Positions 28,408 through 36,288 of a DNA stretch of 64,000 nucleotides are shown here, one piece after another (position 1 is the first letter of the stretch; each line of letters starts with the position of its first letter). The translations under genes were made by a program, and so were the position numbers. The DNA is from Leptospira ognonensis (GTDB lineage: Bacteria; Spirochaetota; Leptospiria; Leptospirales; Leptospiraceae): the NCBI RefSeq assembly GCF_004770745.1, contig NZ_RQGD01000046.1, forward strand, positions 124,001-188,000. The letters are read 5' to 3'. The notes under the pieces are model-generated. The model was not told the origin of the DNA, searched no databases, and worked only from the letters and a program-made list of their open reading frames with translations.

Positions 28408-30099
28408 GGTTTTTCTCATGCCTGATGCGATATAGTCATAAAGAAACTCTCCCGTAATCACACCTGGAACGATCACCTTATCTGCCCCATCAACAACTAA
28501 TTTCTTAGCATCATCAGGTTCATCCGAAGTTAATACAATTTTCGCATGAGGAGCTAATTTACTCAATGTCGAAAGTAAACGTGTGTTATTCGTTCCTTTA
28601 AGAAAGCTATCTGAAATGGTGCAGATTACCATTGAAGAATCATGCAAACCAATATGAGTCAGCGATTCTGGATGTGCCAAATCAGCGTATGCCCATTTGA
28701 ATCCTTTTTCTGTTAATTCATCTTTGAACGCAGGATTATAATCTGCAATGATGATGCGTTTCGTTAGGCTAGGCGAAAGATCAACTAAATAACTCACAAA
28801 GGCACGAGCAATTCGAAAGTAACCAAGAACGATGATATCTCGAACCTCCCCCCCACCGTGACCTGCGGCGTGTCCATGGGCACCATCAGCAGATTTTTCT
28901 TCTTCCGTCTGATCAGAGATTCCAAATTTTGATAACCAGCGAGTGAGTACAGCAGCTATCGGATGATTGAACATGATCACGTAAGTGGAAACAACCGAAG
29001 CAATGATCGTGGAAGTAAGTATAACGGCTTTTAACTGGCTTGTTACGTGTTCAAAACCAGCACCGAGTGCCATAATTACTAGCGAGAATTCAGAAATTTG
29101 GGCTAGATTGAGCGATGTGAGAAACCCATTTCTTACCCCTTTTTTCAGTGATATGATAACTGGTGCGATGGTAATCATCCGTACGAAAAACATTAGGACA
29201 ATGATAGCCATGGAGATGGCAATAACTTGAACATTTGGCATGGGGACTTTTAAGCCTAATGCGACGAAAAATAAAGTAACAAAAAAGTCTCTGATTCCGA
29301 TGAGCTTAGAGATGACATCTGCACCATAAGGAAATGCTGCGATACTCATGCCTGCAACTAATGCCCCCATCTCTTTCGAGAGTCCCACTTCACCCGCGAC
29401 ACCGCATACCACAAAACACCACATGATAGACGTTAGCAGAACAAGCTCGGGACTACTAGAACACGCTTTATAAACCTGAGCAAGTGCATATTTACTAATG
29501 GAAAAGCTGAAAATCAAAAGTAATACGATGATACCCACAGAACCCAAGATTTTTAAAATTTCTGGATTATTGAGATTTGGTTGTACACCCATAAAGAGTA
29601 TGGCCCAGATATCTTGGAAAACAAGAACGCCGACGGTTAACTTTCCCGAGAGAGTATTTATCTCAACTTTGTCTTGGAGCAATTTAACAACAATGAGCGT
29701 GGAACTAAGAGAAAGAGCGACTGCAATGTAAAGAAGGTCAAACTTTTCGGATCCGATCGGTAATCCCAGGAAGGGAAACACAGAATAGACGAAAGCAACG
29801 GAGAGTGTAAACTGAAGGATGCCAAGAAGGAACATCGCTTTACCCATTTTTGCCAGTTCCCCGAGATTGATCTCGAGACCGATGATAAAAAGTAGGAGAA
29901 TGAGACCAATTTCGGAAATCAATTCGATGGAGGCTTCGTTTGTAACGAGCGAAAACCCCATTTCCTTCCCAAGAAGTGCGCCACCAATGATGTAACCAAG
30001 AATAAGTGGCTGTTTTAAAACTCTAGCGATGTGGCTAAGGATGGTAGCAAAAATAATGCTCAATCCTATATCTGTTAATAATGATTCTTCACCATGCAT
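28390..30099 (-). CDS. CPA2 cation:proton antiporter with RCK/TrkA-N domain
   Basis: The 569-residue protein has about 12 membrane helices up to residue 390 (for example LGYIIGGALLGKEMGF; VALSLSSTLIVVKLLQDK) and a cytosolic NAD-binding RCK domain from about 418 (RDIIVLGYFRIARAFVSYL; VICTISDSFLKGTNNTRLL). It resembles KefB/KefC-like K+/H+ exchangers. A His/Gly-rich linker (GAHGHAAGHGGG) joins the two parts. It probably responds to pH or redox stress. Its end overlaps kdsB by 18 bases. Confidence 0.9.
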   Translation of the reverse strand: MHGEESLLTDIGLSIIFATILSHIARVLKQPLILGYIIGGALLGKEMGFSLVTNEASIELISEIGLILLLFIIGLEINLGELAKMGKAMFLLGILQFTLSVAFVYSVFPFLGLPIGSEKFDLLYIAVALSLSSTLIVVKLLQDKVEINTLSGKLTVGVLVFQDIWAILFMGVQPNLNNPEILKILGSVGIIVLLLIFSFSISKYALAQVYKACSSSPELVLLTSIMWCFVVCGVAGEVGLSKEMGALVAGMSIAAFPYGADVISKLIGIRDFFVTLFFVALGLKVPMPNVQVIAISMAIIVLMFFVRMITIAPVIISLKKGVRNGFLTSLNLAQISEFSLVIMALGAGFEHVTSQLKAVILTSTIIASVVSTYVIMFNHPIAAVLTRWLSKFGISDQTEEEKSADGAHGHAAGHGGGEVRDIIVLGYFRIARAFVSYLVDLSPSLTKRIIIADYNPAFKDELTEKGFKWAYADLAHPESLTHIGLHDSSMVICTISDSFLKGTNNTRLLSTLSKLAPHAKIVLTSDEPDDAKKLVVDGADKVIVPGVITGEFLYDYIASGMRKTSRDQT

Positions 30100-30220
30100 A
30101 ATTTGATTCTCTTTACGGAAGATATTTTAGATGTCGGCTTATATTGAAAGTCGTTTTTTAGATGAGTCTGAACAGAAGCATAATATACGGATTTATACGA
30201 AAAGCGTCAGACTTCAGGTC

Positions 30221-30248
30221 TTGACATTATCGTCTAATGGTTAACATT
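30221..30248 (+). promoter_or_regulatory. Candidate promoter of the first YceI gene
   Basis: TTGACA at 30221-30226 is a perfect -35 element; after 16 bases AACATT (30243-30248) is a weak -10 match. The start codon is 20 bases further, with GGAGAAGG between. The -10 is weak, so confidence is limited. Confidence 0.35.
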
Positions 30249-30268
30249 TAGTTGGAGAAGGTTACTCT

Positions 30269-30874
30269 ATGAAAAACATCATTCCTTTCGCGCTCCTTTT
30301 ATCGTTTTTTCTGCTCGGAAATAGCCTAGCAGCTGAGGAAAAGTGTGAATATGACTATGATTCCAGTAAAACAACTTTAGAATGGACCGCATTCAAATTT
30401 ACTGAGAAAACGGGCGTTAAAGGATCAATTCAGAAAGTTGACGTGAAAAAGACGAAAAGATCGTCTTCTGTAATCGAAACTCTGAAGAATCTGAAATTCG
30501 TTGCATTTTCGGATTCGGTGAACTCGAATAATCCGGATCGAGATGCAAAAATCAAAACCTATTTTTTTGGATCCGTAAAAGAGATTAAAGGTCATTTTAC
30601 CAATATTGTTGTTTCGCCTACTGGTGGCACGGCTGTGCTCAAGCTTGAACTCAATAAAAAAAAGGAATCTATTCCGGTAACCTATACGATCTCGGAAAAT
30701 ACCGTGATCTTGAAAGGCACGCTAGATGTTTTAAAATTCGGAATGGGATCTGGAATTCAAAAACTGAATGAAGTTTGTTCCGACCTACACAAGGGAGCTG
30801 ATGGTAAAAGCATTCTCTGGCCGACTGTCGATTTCCAGGTAACCTCCACCCTCCTAAAAGAATGTAAGCCTTAG
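30269..30874 (+). CDS. Secreted YceI-family protein
   Basis: This 201-residue protein has a clear signal peptide (ending SLAAEE) and a YceI-like lipocalin barrel: SKTTLEWTAFKFTEKTGVKG and the signature NNPDRDAKIKTYFFGS. YceI proteins bind polyisoprenoid-like lipids in the periplasm. It has a good ribosome site (GGAGAAGG). A second YceI gene lies 4 kb downstream. Its stop codon shares 4 bases (TTAG) with that of the convergent ligA. Confidence 0.85.
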   Translation: MKNIIPFALLLSFFLLGNSLAAEEKCEYDYDSSKTTLEWTAFKFTEKTGVKGSIQKVDVKKTKRSSSVIETLKNLKFVAFSDSVNSNNPDRDAKIKTYFFGSVKEIKGHFTNIVVSPTGGTAVLKLELNKKKESIPVTYTISENTVILKGTLDVLKFGMGSGIQKLNEVCSDLHKGADGKSILWPTVDFQVTSTLLKECKP

Positions 30875-32877
30875 AATGGAATTTTCTCTTTTTTTAGGAG
30901 TTTCAAAAATTCTTCCTCCGTAACGGTCAGGACGCCAAGCTCAATCGCTTTGTCTAATTTCGATCCAGCGCCTGGGCCGTATAACAAGTGAGTGGTTTTC
31001 GAAGAGACGGAGGAAACTTTTCTTCCTCCGTGTTTTGTGATTAGGTCCATTGCCTTGTCTCGAGGCTGAAAATTCTCAAAACTTCCTGTCACACACCAGG
31101 ATTGACCAATAAATGGTTGGAGTTCACTTTTTTCCACTTCGTCAGTTGTAAATTTAACACCTAAGGAAATCAAATCTTTGATTAACTTATTCGTTTCCTT
31201 GTCTTTTGCATTTTCAAGTAGAGCTTTAATGGTTCGTGGACCGATCCCGTGTATAGATTCAAGTTCCTCTTCCGCAGTGGCTTTTTTAGAGAGTAAAAGC
31301 AATTTTTCCCAAGAATCAATTCCAGCTTCAATCAGAACCTCGGTAACCTTTGGTCCTATTTCATTTAAACCAAGCGAAGGTAAGGTGAACCGAAAATCTT
31401 TTTCTTTTGATTTTTCAATTCCTTCGAGTATTATCTTAACTGATTTCTCTCCAAAGCCATCTAATGTTTCTAGTTCTTTTCTCCTTTTATGTAAGCGATA
31501 GAGATCAGCAATATTATGAATCCATTTGTTATTATAAAATAATTCAATTTGTTTTTCACCGAGTCCTTCAATGTTCATTTGTTTTTTTGAGCAAAAAAAG
31601 ATGAGCGTATTTTTCTCTCTCTCAGGACAGTATCGGTTAGTACAAAAAAAATCTACTGAATCATCCACCTTAACTAATTTCGTATTACAAACAGGGCATT
31701 TACTCGGAAGCTTAAAAACTCCCATTTTTGAAGCCTGGATTACTTTTTCCACTGCAGGTATGATTTCTCCTCGTTTGGAAATGAGAACCTTAGCGCCTAT
31801 CCCGGCTCCAAGTTGGTCAATATAGTCTTGATTGTGTAAGGTGGCGTATGTTACCGTCGTTCCTGCGAGTAGAGTTGGGGTGACCCGGGCTCTTGGAGTG
31901 ATTTTTCCAGTGCGACCGATTGCATAGTCAATGGCTTCAATTTCTGTCTCCATCATCAAAGCATCAAACTTGAATGCTCGTGCCCATCGAGGAGAGTGGG
32001 AGGTTTCACCTAGAGATTCTCTTTTTTCCAGGGAATTGAGTTTGATCACGAGTCCATCAATCGGAAATGGCATCTTGTCTTTCTTTTTTTTGAAGGAATC
32101 TATTTTAGAGACAAGATTTAAACCTGTGAGGATTTCTGTATCAGGTGCGAGAGGGAAACCTTCTTTTTTCAGAATGCCTAAAATGTCTTCATGAGTGTGA
32201 ATGCCTTTCCTTCCATTTCCAAAATAAGCATCATATACATAAATACGTAATGGACGTTTGGCGACTTCATTTGGATCCTTGTGTTTTATGGAACCTGCCG
32301 AGAGATTCCGAGGATTGGCAAATTTCCCGCCATATTCTTCATTGAATTCCTCAAAGTCTGAAAAATTCATAAAAATTTCACCGCGAACCGTGACGGTTAG
32401 ATCTGATTTTAAAACCTGTGGCAGAGATTGGATCGTTTTTACATTTTCGGTAACGACATCGCCAATACCACCCGTACCCCGGGTGACGCAGGTCGTTAGT
32501 TTTCCTTCCGTATAATACAATAAAATCGAAGCGCCATCGATTTTCCATTCGAGAGAATACTCCAAATCCATTCCCGTCTTTGTGATCCATTCTTCGAGCT
32601 CGCTAGTATTATACGTGTTCTCGAGTGATAGTACAGGGACTTGGTGTTTAAATTTAGTAAATTGATTTGTAAGATCGGAACCGATCGATTTTGTCGGAGA
32701 GTTTTTTGCTGCCCATACGGGATATTTTTCTTCTAATGATTTTAATTCAGCAAAAAGAGCATCATATTCTATGTCAGGGATGCTAGGAGTATTGTATTTG
32801 TAGTAACGATCATTATGCGAATTGATTTCTTTGGTGAGTGATTTAATTCGCTTTTTTATTTTATCTTCAGTTTCCAA
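30871..32877 (-). CDS. ligA: NAD-dependent DNA ligase
   Basis: The 668-residue enzyme seals nicks in replication and repair with NAD+ as cofactor. The adenylation Lys is in LEWKIDGASILLY, and the Ia-type N-terminal domain has HNDRYYKYNTPSIPDIEYD. A four-Cys zinc finger lies in KCPVCNTKL and FFCTNRYCPE, followed by helix-hairpin-helix repeats (LDGFGEKSVKIILEGI; IHGIGPRTIKALLENA) and a C-terminal BRCT domain (GQSWCVTGSFENFQPRDKA). All domains are complete. The M23 gene ends directly upstream with no gap. Confidence 0.97.
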   Translation of the reverse strand: METEDKIKKRIKSLTKEINSHNDRYYKYNTPSIPDIEYDALFAELKSLEEKYPVWAAKNSPTKSIGSDLTNQFTKFKHQVPVLSLENTYNTSELEEWITKTGMDLEYSLEWKIDGASILLYYTEGKLTTCVTRGTGGIGDVVTENVKTIQSLPQVLKSDLTVTVRGEIFMNFSDFEEFNEEYGGKFANPRNLSAGSIKHKDPNEVAKRPLRIYVYDAYFGNGRKGIHTHEDILGILKKEGFPLAPDTEILTGLNLVSKIDSFKKKKDKMPFPIDGLVIKLNSLEKRESLGETSHSPRWARAFKFDALMMETEIEAIDYAIGRTGKITPRARVTPTLLAGTTVTYATLHNQDYIDQLGAGIGAKVLISKRGEIIPAVEKVIQASKMGVFKLPSKCPVCNTKLVKVDDSVDFFCTNRYCPEREKNTLIFFCSKKQMNIEGLGEKQIELFYNNKWIHNIADLYRLHKRRKELETLDGFGEKSVKIILEGIEKSKEKDFRFTLPSLGLNEIGPKVTEVLIEAGIDSWEKLLLLSKKATAEEELESIHGIGPRTIKALLENAKDKETNKLIKDLISLGVKFTTDEVEKSELQPFIGQSWCVTGSFENFQPRDKAMDLITKHGGRKVSSVSSKTTHLLYGPGAGSKLDKAIELGVLTVTEEEFLKLLKKEKIPF

Positions 32878-33891
32878 TCAATAGATTCCTGATTGCATGT
32901 ATTCTTCTGGGTCTAATTTTCCTTCATCCAATTGTAGGATCTCGTAATGAAGGTGAGGACCAGTAACATTTCCCGTAGCACCCACTTCAGCAATGAGTTC
33001 GCCCTGCTTTACATCCTGACCTTGTCTTACCAAAATCCGTGAACAATGACCATAAAGTGTATGATAACCAAAATCATGTTGGATGATTATGTGATGACCA
33101 TAGCCTACATTTCCATAGGATACTTTTATGACACGACCCGGAGCCGTTGCATAGATTGGCGTTCCCGTGGCATTTGCCAAATCGACTCCATCATGGTATT
33201 CCCAATAACCAGAAGTAGGTGACTTGCGCATGCCGAAGGGTGAAGTCATATTATAGGCAAGCATAGGATTTTGCAGCGGCGTAGCTTCTAAAATGGAAGC
33301 TCGGTGAAATAGAAAATCAAAATTGGCATCCATGAGTTTCTGGTTGACGGACATTCTTTGCTTTAACGTTCTCAGGCCATATATCTCGTTTAGATATTTA
33401 CGTCCGACATCCAATTGTCCGTCCTCACGTTCCTCTTTCTGCAAAAACTCATAGGCGTTTGCCTGGATGAAATCTTCTGGTGGAATTTTTAACAATTCTT
33501 CATCTTGGCCGTCGATCAAAGTAAACATTTCTAGGAGGTTTTCATTGAGTTTTGAATATTCATCTCGCATCTCTTCATACTGCGTAGAGTGCGTTAGGTA
33601 GCTATCAAAGTAGTTACCGTAAATTTCTGATAATTGGTTGATCTGAGACCTTGTATTGCTGGATCGTACGACGGCAAAAATCGCAATGGTGAGCAGGGAA
33701 ACTAAAAGTCCTACAAAAAAAAGAATGGTGAAGACAGAAATTTGGAAGTGAAAAGAGCTATCATAGCCATGAGGAATGACCAAAACAGTCATTCTCTGGT
33801 GTCCTTTTTCTTTGACGCGATCAATCTGTTTCTTGATTTTAGGATTGTCCTGTGAGAAAACAGATTTTAAGTCTTCGATTTTTTTCTTCAT
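32878..33891 (-). CDS. Membrane-anchored M23 metallopeptidase
   Basis: The 337-residue protein has one membrane helix (about 47-72), a coiled-coil region (about 75-120) and a LytM/M23 endopeptidase domain at about 215-335. Zinc ligands are in EYHDGVDLAN and GPHLHYEIL, with HTLYGHCSRI between. It probably cleaves peptidoglycan cross-links or activates amidases, like coiled-coil EnvC-type proteins. Its ATG (33891) shares two bases with the start codon of the divergent SanA-like gene. Confidence 0.92.
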   Translation of the reverse strand: MKKKIEDLKSVFSQDNPKIKKQIDRVKEKGHQRMTVLVIPHGYDSSFHFQISVFTILFFVGLLVSLLTIAIFAVVRSSNTRSQINQLSEIYGNYFDSYLTHSTQYEEMRDEYSKLNENLLEMFTLIDGQDEELLKIPPEDFIQANAYEFLQKEEREDGQLDVGRKYLNEIYGLRTLKQRMSVNQKLMDANFDFLFHRASILEATPLQNPMLAYNMTSPFGMRKSPTSGYWEYHDGVDLANATGTPIYATAPGRVIKVSYGNVGYGHHIIIQHDFGYHTLYGHCSRILVRQGQDVKQGELIAEVGATGNVTGPHLHYEILQLDEGKLDPEEYMQSGIY

Positions 33892-34612
33892 GGACCAAGT
33901 TAAATCCTACATAGATAAGACATCGCGTTTCCTTTCCTCGGTCAAGTGGAAATACCCGCTCCAAGGACTAGGAATCTTATGTCTTTTGGCATTTGCCATT
34001 GGATTCTATATTGATTACCAATTTGATGCGGCCTATGAATCTTCTATCCATTCCTCCGTAGCTGAAAATCTGCCACAGGCCCAGGTGGCTATCATCCCAG
34101 GTGCTTCCGTGCGTGGACGAACTCCATCCACCATTCTATCGGATCGATTGCAATGTGGTCTTGATTTATACAAATTGAAAAAAGTTAAAAAAATATTACT
34201 CTCCGGTGACAACGGACAAGCAGATTATAATGAACTGAAACCCATGTTAGATTTTATGTTACGCAATCAAGTAAGACCTGAGGATTTATTTGTGGATCAT
34301 GCAGGCTTTCGCACGTTAGATACTTTGATCCGTGCAAAAGAAGTTTTTCTAGTGAGCGATGCGATTTTTGTGAGCCAAAACTTTTTCCTACCTCGCGCTA
34401 TGTATTTAGGCAATGAACTAAAACTCAAACTGTTTGCTTATGAATGTAATTTAAGAACGTATAAGAAGGAAGGCTTTTACGGGATGAGAGAATTTTTTGC
34501 ACGCCAGCTTGCACTCTGGGATATCTTATCGGAAACACCACCTAAGTATTTAGGAGATCCTTTTCCAATCAATGGCAGTGGTGTAGCAACTTGGAAAGGT
34601 TCTATTTATTGA
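33890..34612 (+). CDS. SanA/YdcF-like DUF218 protein
   Basis: About 240 residues: an N-terminal membrane helix (about residues 24-40, LGILCLLAFAIGFYI) and a DUF218 domain (VAIIPGASVRGRTPSTILSD; KILLSGDNGQADYNE; LDTLIRAKEVF; QNFFLPRAMYLGNEL). SanA in E. coli affects envelope barrier function. The open frame extends to 33776, but ATG 33890 is the only sensible start because it gives a short charged N-terminus before the helix. No ribosome site is visible upstream (a T-rich run precedes it). The start codon overlaps that of the opposite M23 gene. Confidence 0.82.
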   Translation: MDQVKSYIDKTSRFLSSVKWKYPLQGLGILCLLAFAIGFYIDYQFDAAYESSIHSSVAENLPQAQVAIIPGASVRGRTPSTILSDRLQCGLDLYKLKKVKKILLSGDNGQADYNELKPMLDFMLRNQVRPEDLFVDHAGFRTLDTLIRAKEVFLVSDAIFVSQNFFLPRAMYLGNELKLKLFAYECNLRTYKKEGFYGMREFFARQLALWDILSETPPKYLGDPFPINGSGVATWKGSIY

Positions 34613-34652
34613 AATTTAGAAATGCATTGCTTGAATGGCTTGTACTCTCATC

Positions 34653-34748
34653 ATGATAAATATGAAGATAAAGCAATTCATTCTGCCGTTTCTTTTGATC
34701 TCATCTTTGACGGCACTATCCATTGCTGTATTAATGATTACATTTTAA
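34653..34748 (+). CDS. Candidate small membrane peptide (31 residues)
   Basis: An open frame of 31 codons lies in the 155-base gap before the second YceI gene. It has a short Lys-containing start (MINMKIKQ) and then one continuous hydrophobic segment (FILPFLLISSLTALSIAVLM), a perfect membrane helix. No clear ribosome site precedes it (M1 at 34653 or M4 at 34662). It may be chance, but the length and composition of the helix are unusual for non-coding DNA. Confidence 0.35.
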   Translation: MINMKIKQFILPFLLISSLTALSIAVLMITF

Positions 34749-34767
34749 ATATAGAGAGGTCTAGAGT

Positions 34768-35325
34768 ATGAATCAAAAACAAAAATTTATCGGTATTTCC
34801 TTGGTGTTATTCTTATTAACGAATAACTTATTTGCTTCCGAGATTCTAAAAAAGGAAATCAGCTTTTTTGTGGATCACACGACTAAAGAAGTCACTGGAA
34901 TTTGCAACGAAGTCATTACTGAACCTGTAAGCATTCAACTTATCGGCAAAACATATACTCTTAAGTCCCCATTTCTAATCACAGTTCCTGTGAGCAAAGT
35001 TTCTTCGGGCGACGAAGGACGAGATTCGCACATAAAAGAAATCTTGGGATTTCCAGACTTCCCAAATGTTCTTGTTAAGGTAGAAGCAGTAAAATTTGAT
35101 GCGACAGCTGGTTATACGATCACAGGAAAACTTACGATTCATGGAAAAACAAAAGAATTTTCTTCATCGGCAAATCTAGATAGCACAGATCCAAACATCA
35201 TTCTTGTTGAAGGCAAAGTAATTGCAAAATTTTCAGAGTACGAGTTAGAAAACCCATCCTTGTTATTTATGAAAGCAAAAGACAATATCGAAATAAAATA
35301 TTTGTTTCAGATCAAAGTGAAGTAG
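34768..35325 (+). CDS. Secreted YceI-family protein
   Basis: The 185-residue protein has a signal peptide ending near NLFASE and a YceI barrel: ISFFVDHTTKEVTGICNEV, the R-D-H signature in GDEGRDSHIKEILGF, PNVLVKVEAVKF and YTITGKLTIHGKTKEFS. It is a closer match to classical YceI than the first copy. The ribosome site GAGAGG lies 7-8 bases before ATG. It ends 2 bases before the stop of the convergent J-domain gene. Confidence 0.9.
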   Translation: MNQKQKFIGISLVLFLLTNNLFASEILKKEISFFVDHTTKEVTGICNEVITEPVSIQLIGKTYTLKSPFLITVPVSKVSSGDEGRDSHIKEILGFPDFPNVLVKVEAVKFDATAGYTITGKLTIHGKTKEFSSSANLDSTDPNIILVEGKVIAKFSEYELENPSLLFMKAKDNIEIKYLFQIKVK

Positions 35326-35327
35326 AT

Positions 35328-36272
35328 TTATTTTTCGTTGAACAATGCTATGAGGCGATTGTATTTGATAATGATTTTTTTTGTCATCTCTTCGCCTTTT
35401 TTATTGATATCAGGATGATATTTTTTTAGTAATAATTTGAACTTCTTTTTCACATCGACGATGGTTGATTCGATATCTAAATCGAAAAATGCCAATAGCT
35501 CTTCAAATTCTAAATCGATTTTTTTCTTTGGTTTTTTCTTCTTTGGTTTATCAGACCGAATGCGTCCAAATAACTCATAATAGGTGCGATCCCGAAATTC
35601 TTTAGTGATATCCCGGAAATTTAAAATTTTTGTGGGAATGAGAGCATTTAAATATTCTCTTAAAAATTCTTCCGCACCATATTCTGGCTGAATCTCTTGA
35701 GATTCCAAAAAGAAATGAATGGAGCGATTTACGAAAAAGGCGATTTCAAATTTGTCCATCAAATACGAATCGACCGCGTCATCAAAATCGATAGTAGCTG
35801 TTGCGAGAAGGAGAAGTAGTTCTTTGTCTAGCCTGTGATTTTCTATAGTCCTTTGGATGAGAGATTTATAAGATTCTCTTAGTTCGTAAAGCGGTCGTTC
35901 ACTAAAGAAAATGCCCGCTCTTAAAAAATCATTCGGTATGTCGTCGATATCAAGCAATTCGCTTAGGAAATCGATGAGATATTCTCCATCCACTTCGTGA
36001 AAACCGCCAGACAAAGACATCTGTGGTTTTGAGCTTTTAAACTGATACAATCTACGAAGACAGTCTTCCTTACGTATTTCAAGTAATTCCGCAAGTCTTT
36101 CATACGTGAGAAACCAATGCATGGAATCACTGTGGTTTTGTAATTCAAAGATCACATCACCTAGGATTTGTTTAGATTTCCCTGTTTCTACTTTCAAGAC
36201 CATTTTGCCGAATTGTTTCTTAAAACCAAAATAGAAACGAGTTTCTTTTTTGCTAGTGAAACCTTGTTCCAT
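35328..36272 (-). CDS. Protein with C-terminal J domain
   Basis: This 314-residue cytoplasmic protein has a C-terminal J-like domain at about 260-314 with an intact HPD in LLLKKYHPDINKKGEE, where J proteins contact DnaK. The first 240 residues are helical and I do not recognise them; a Lys-rich linker (KPKKKKPKKKI) separates the parts. It is a Leptospira-type co-chaperone with an unknown client. The start is 16 bases from that of the divergent acyl-CoA dehydrogenase gene. Confidence 0.75.
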   Translation of the reverse strand: MEQGFTSKKETRFYFGFKKQFGKMVLKVETGKSKQILGDVIFELQNHSDSMHWFLTYERLAELLEIRKEDCLRRLYQFKSSKPQMSLSGGFHEVDGEYLIDFLSELLDIDDIPNDFLRAGIFFSERPLYELRESYKSLIQRTIENHRLDKELLLLLATATIDFDDAVDSYLMDKFEIAFFVNRSIHFFLESQEIQPEYGAEEFLREYLNALIPTKILNFRDITKEFRDRTYYELFGRIRSDKPKKKKPKKKIDLEFEELLAFFDLDIESTIVDVKKKFKLLLKKYHPDINKKGEEMTKKIIIKYNRLIALFNEK

Positions 36273-36288
36273 TTACTATATTGGAAGT

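Noticed and set aside
30131..30244. 37-codon ORF in the gap before the first YceI gene
   Set aside because: The GGAAG upstream is too far from the ATG (about 11 bases), the product has no recognisable features, and the frame overlaps the candidate TTGACA promoter of yceI.
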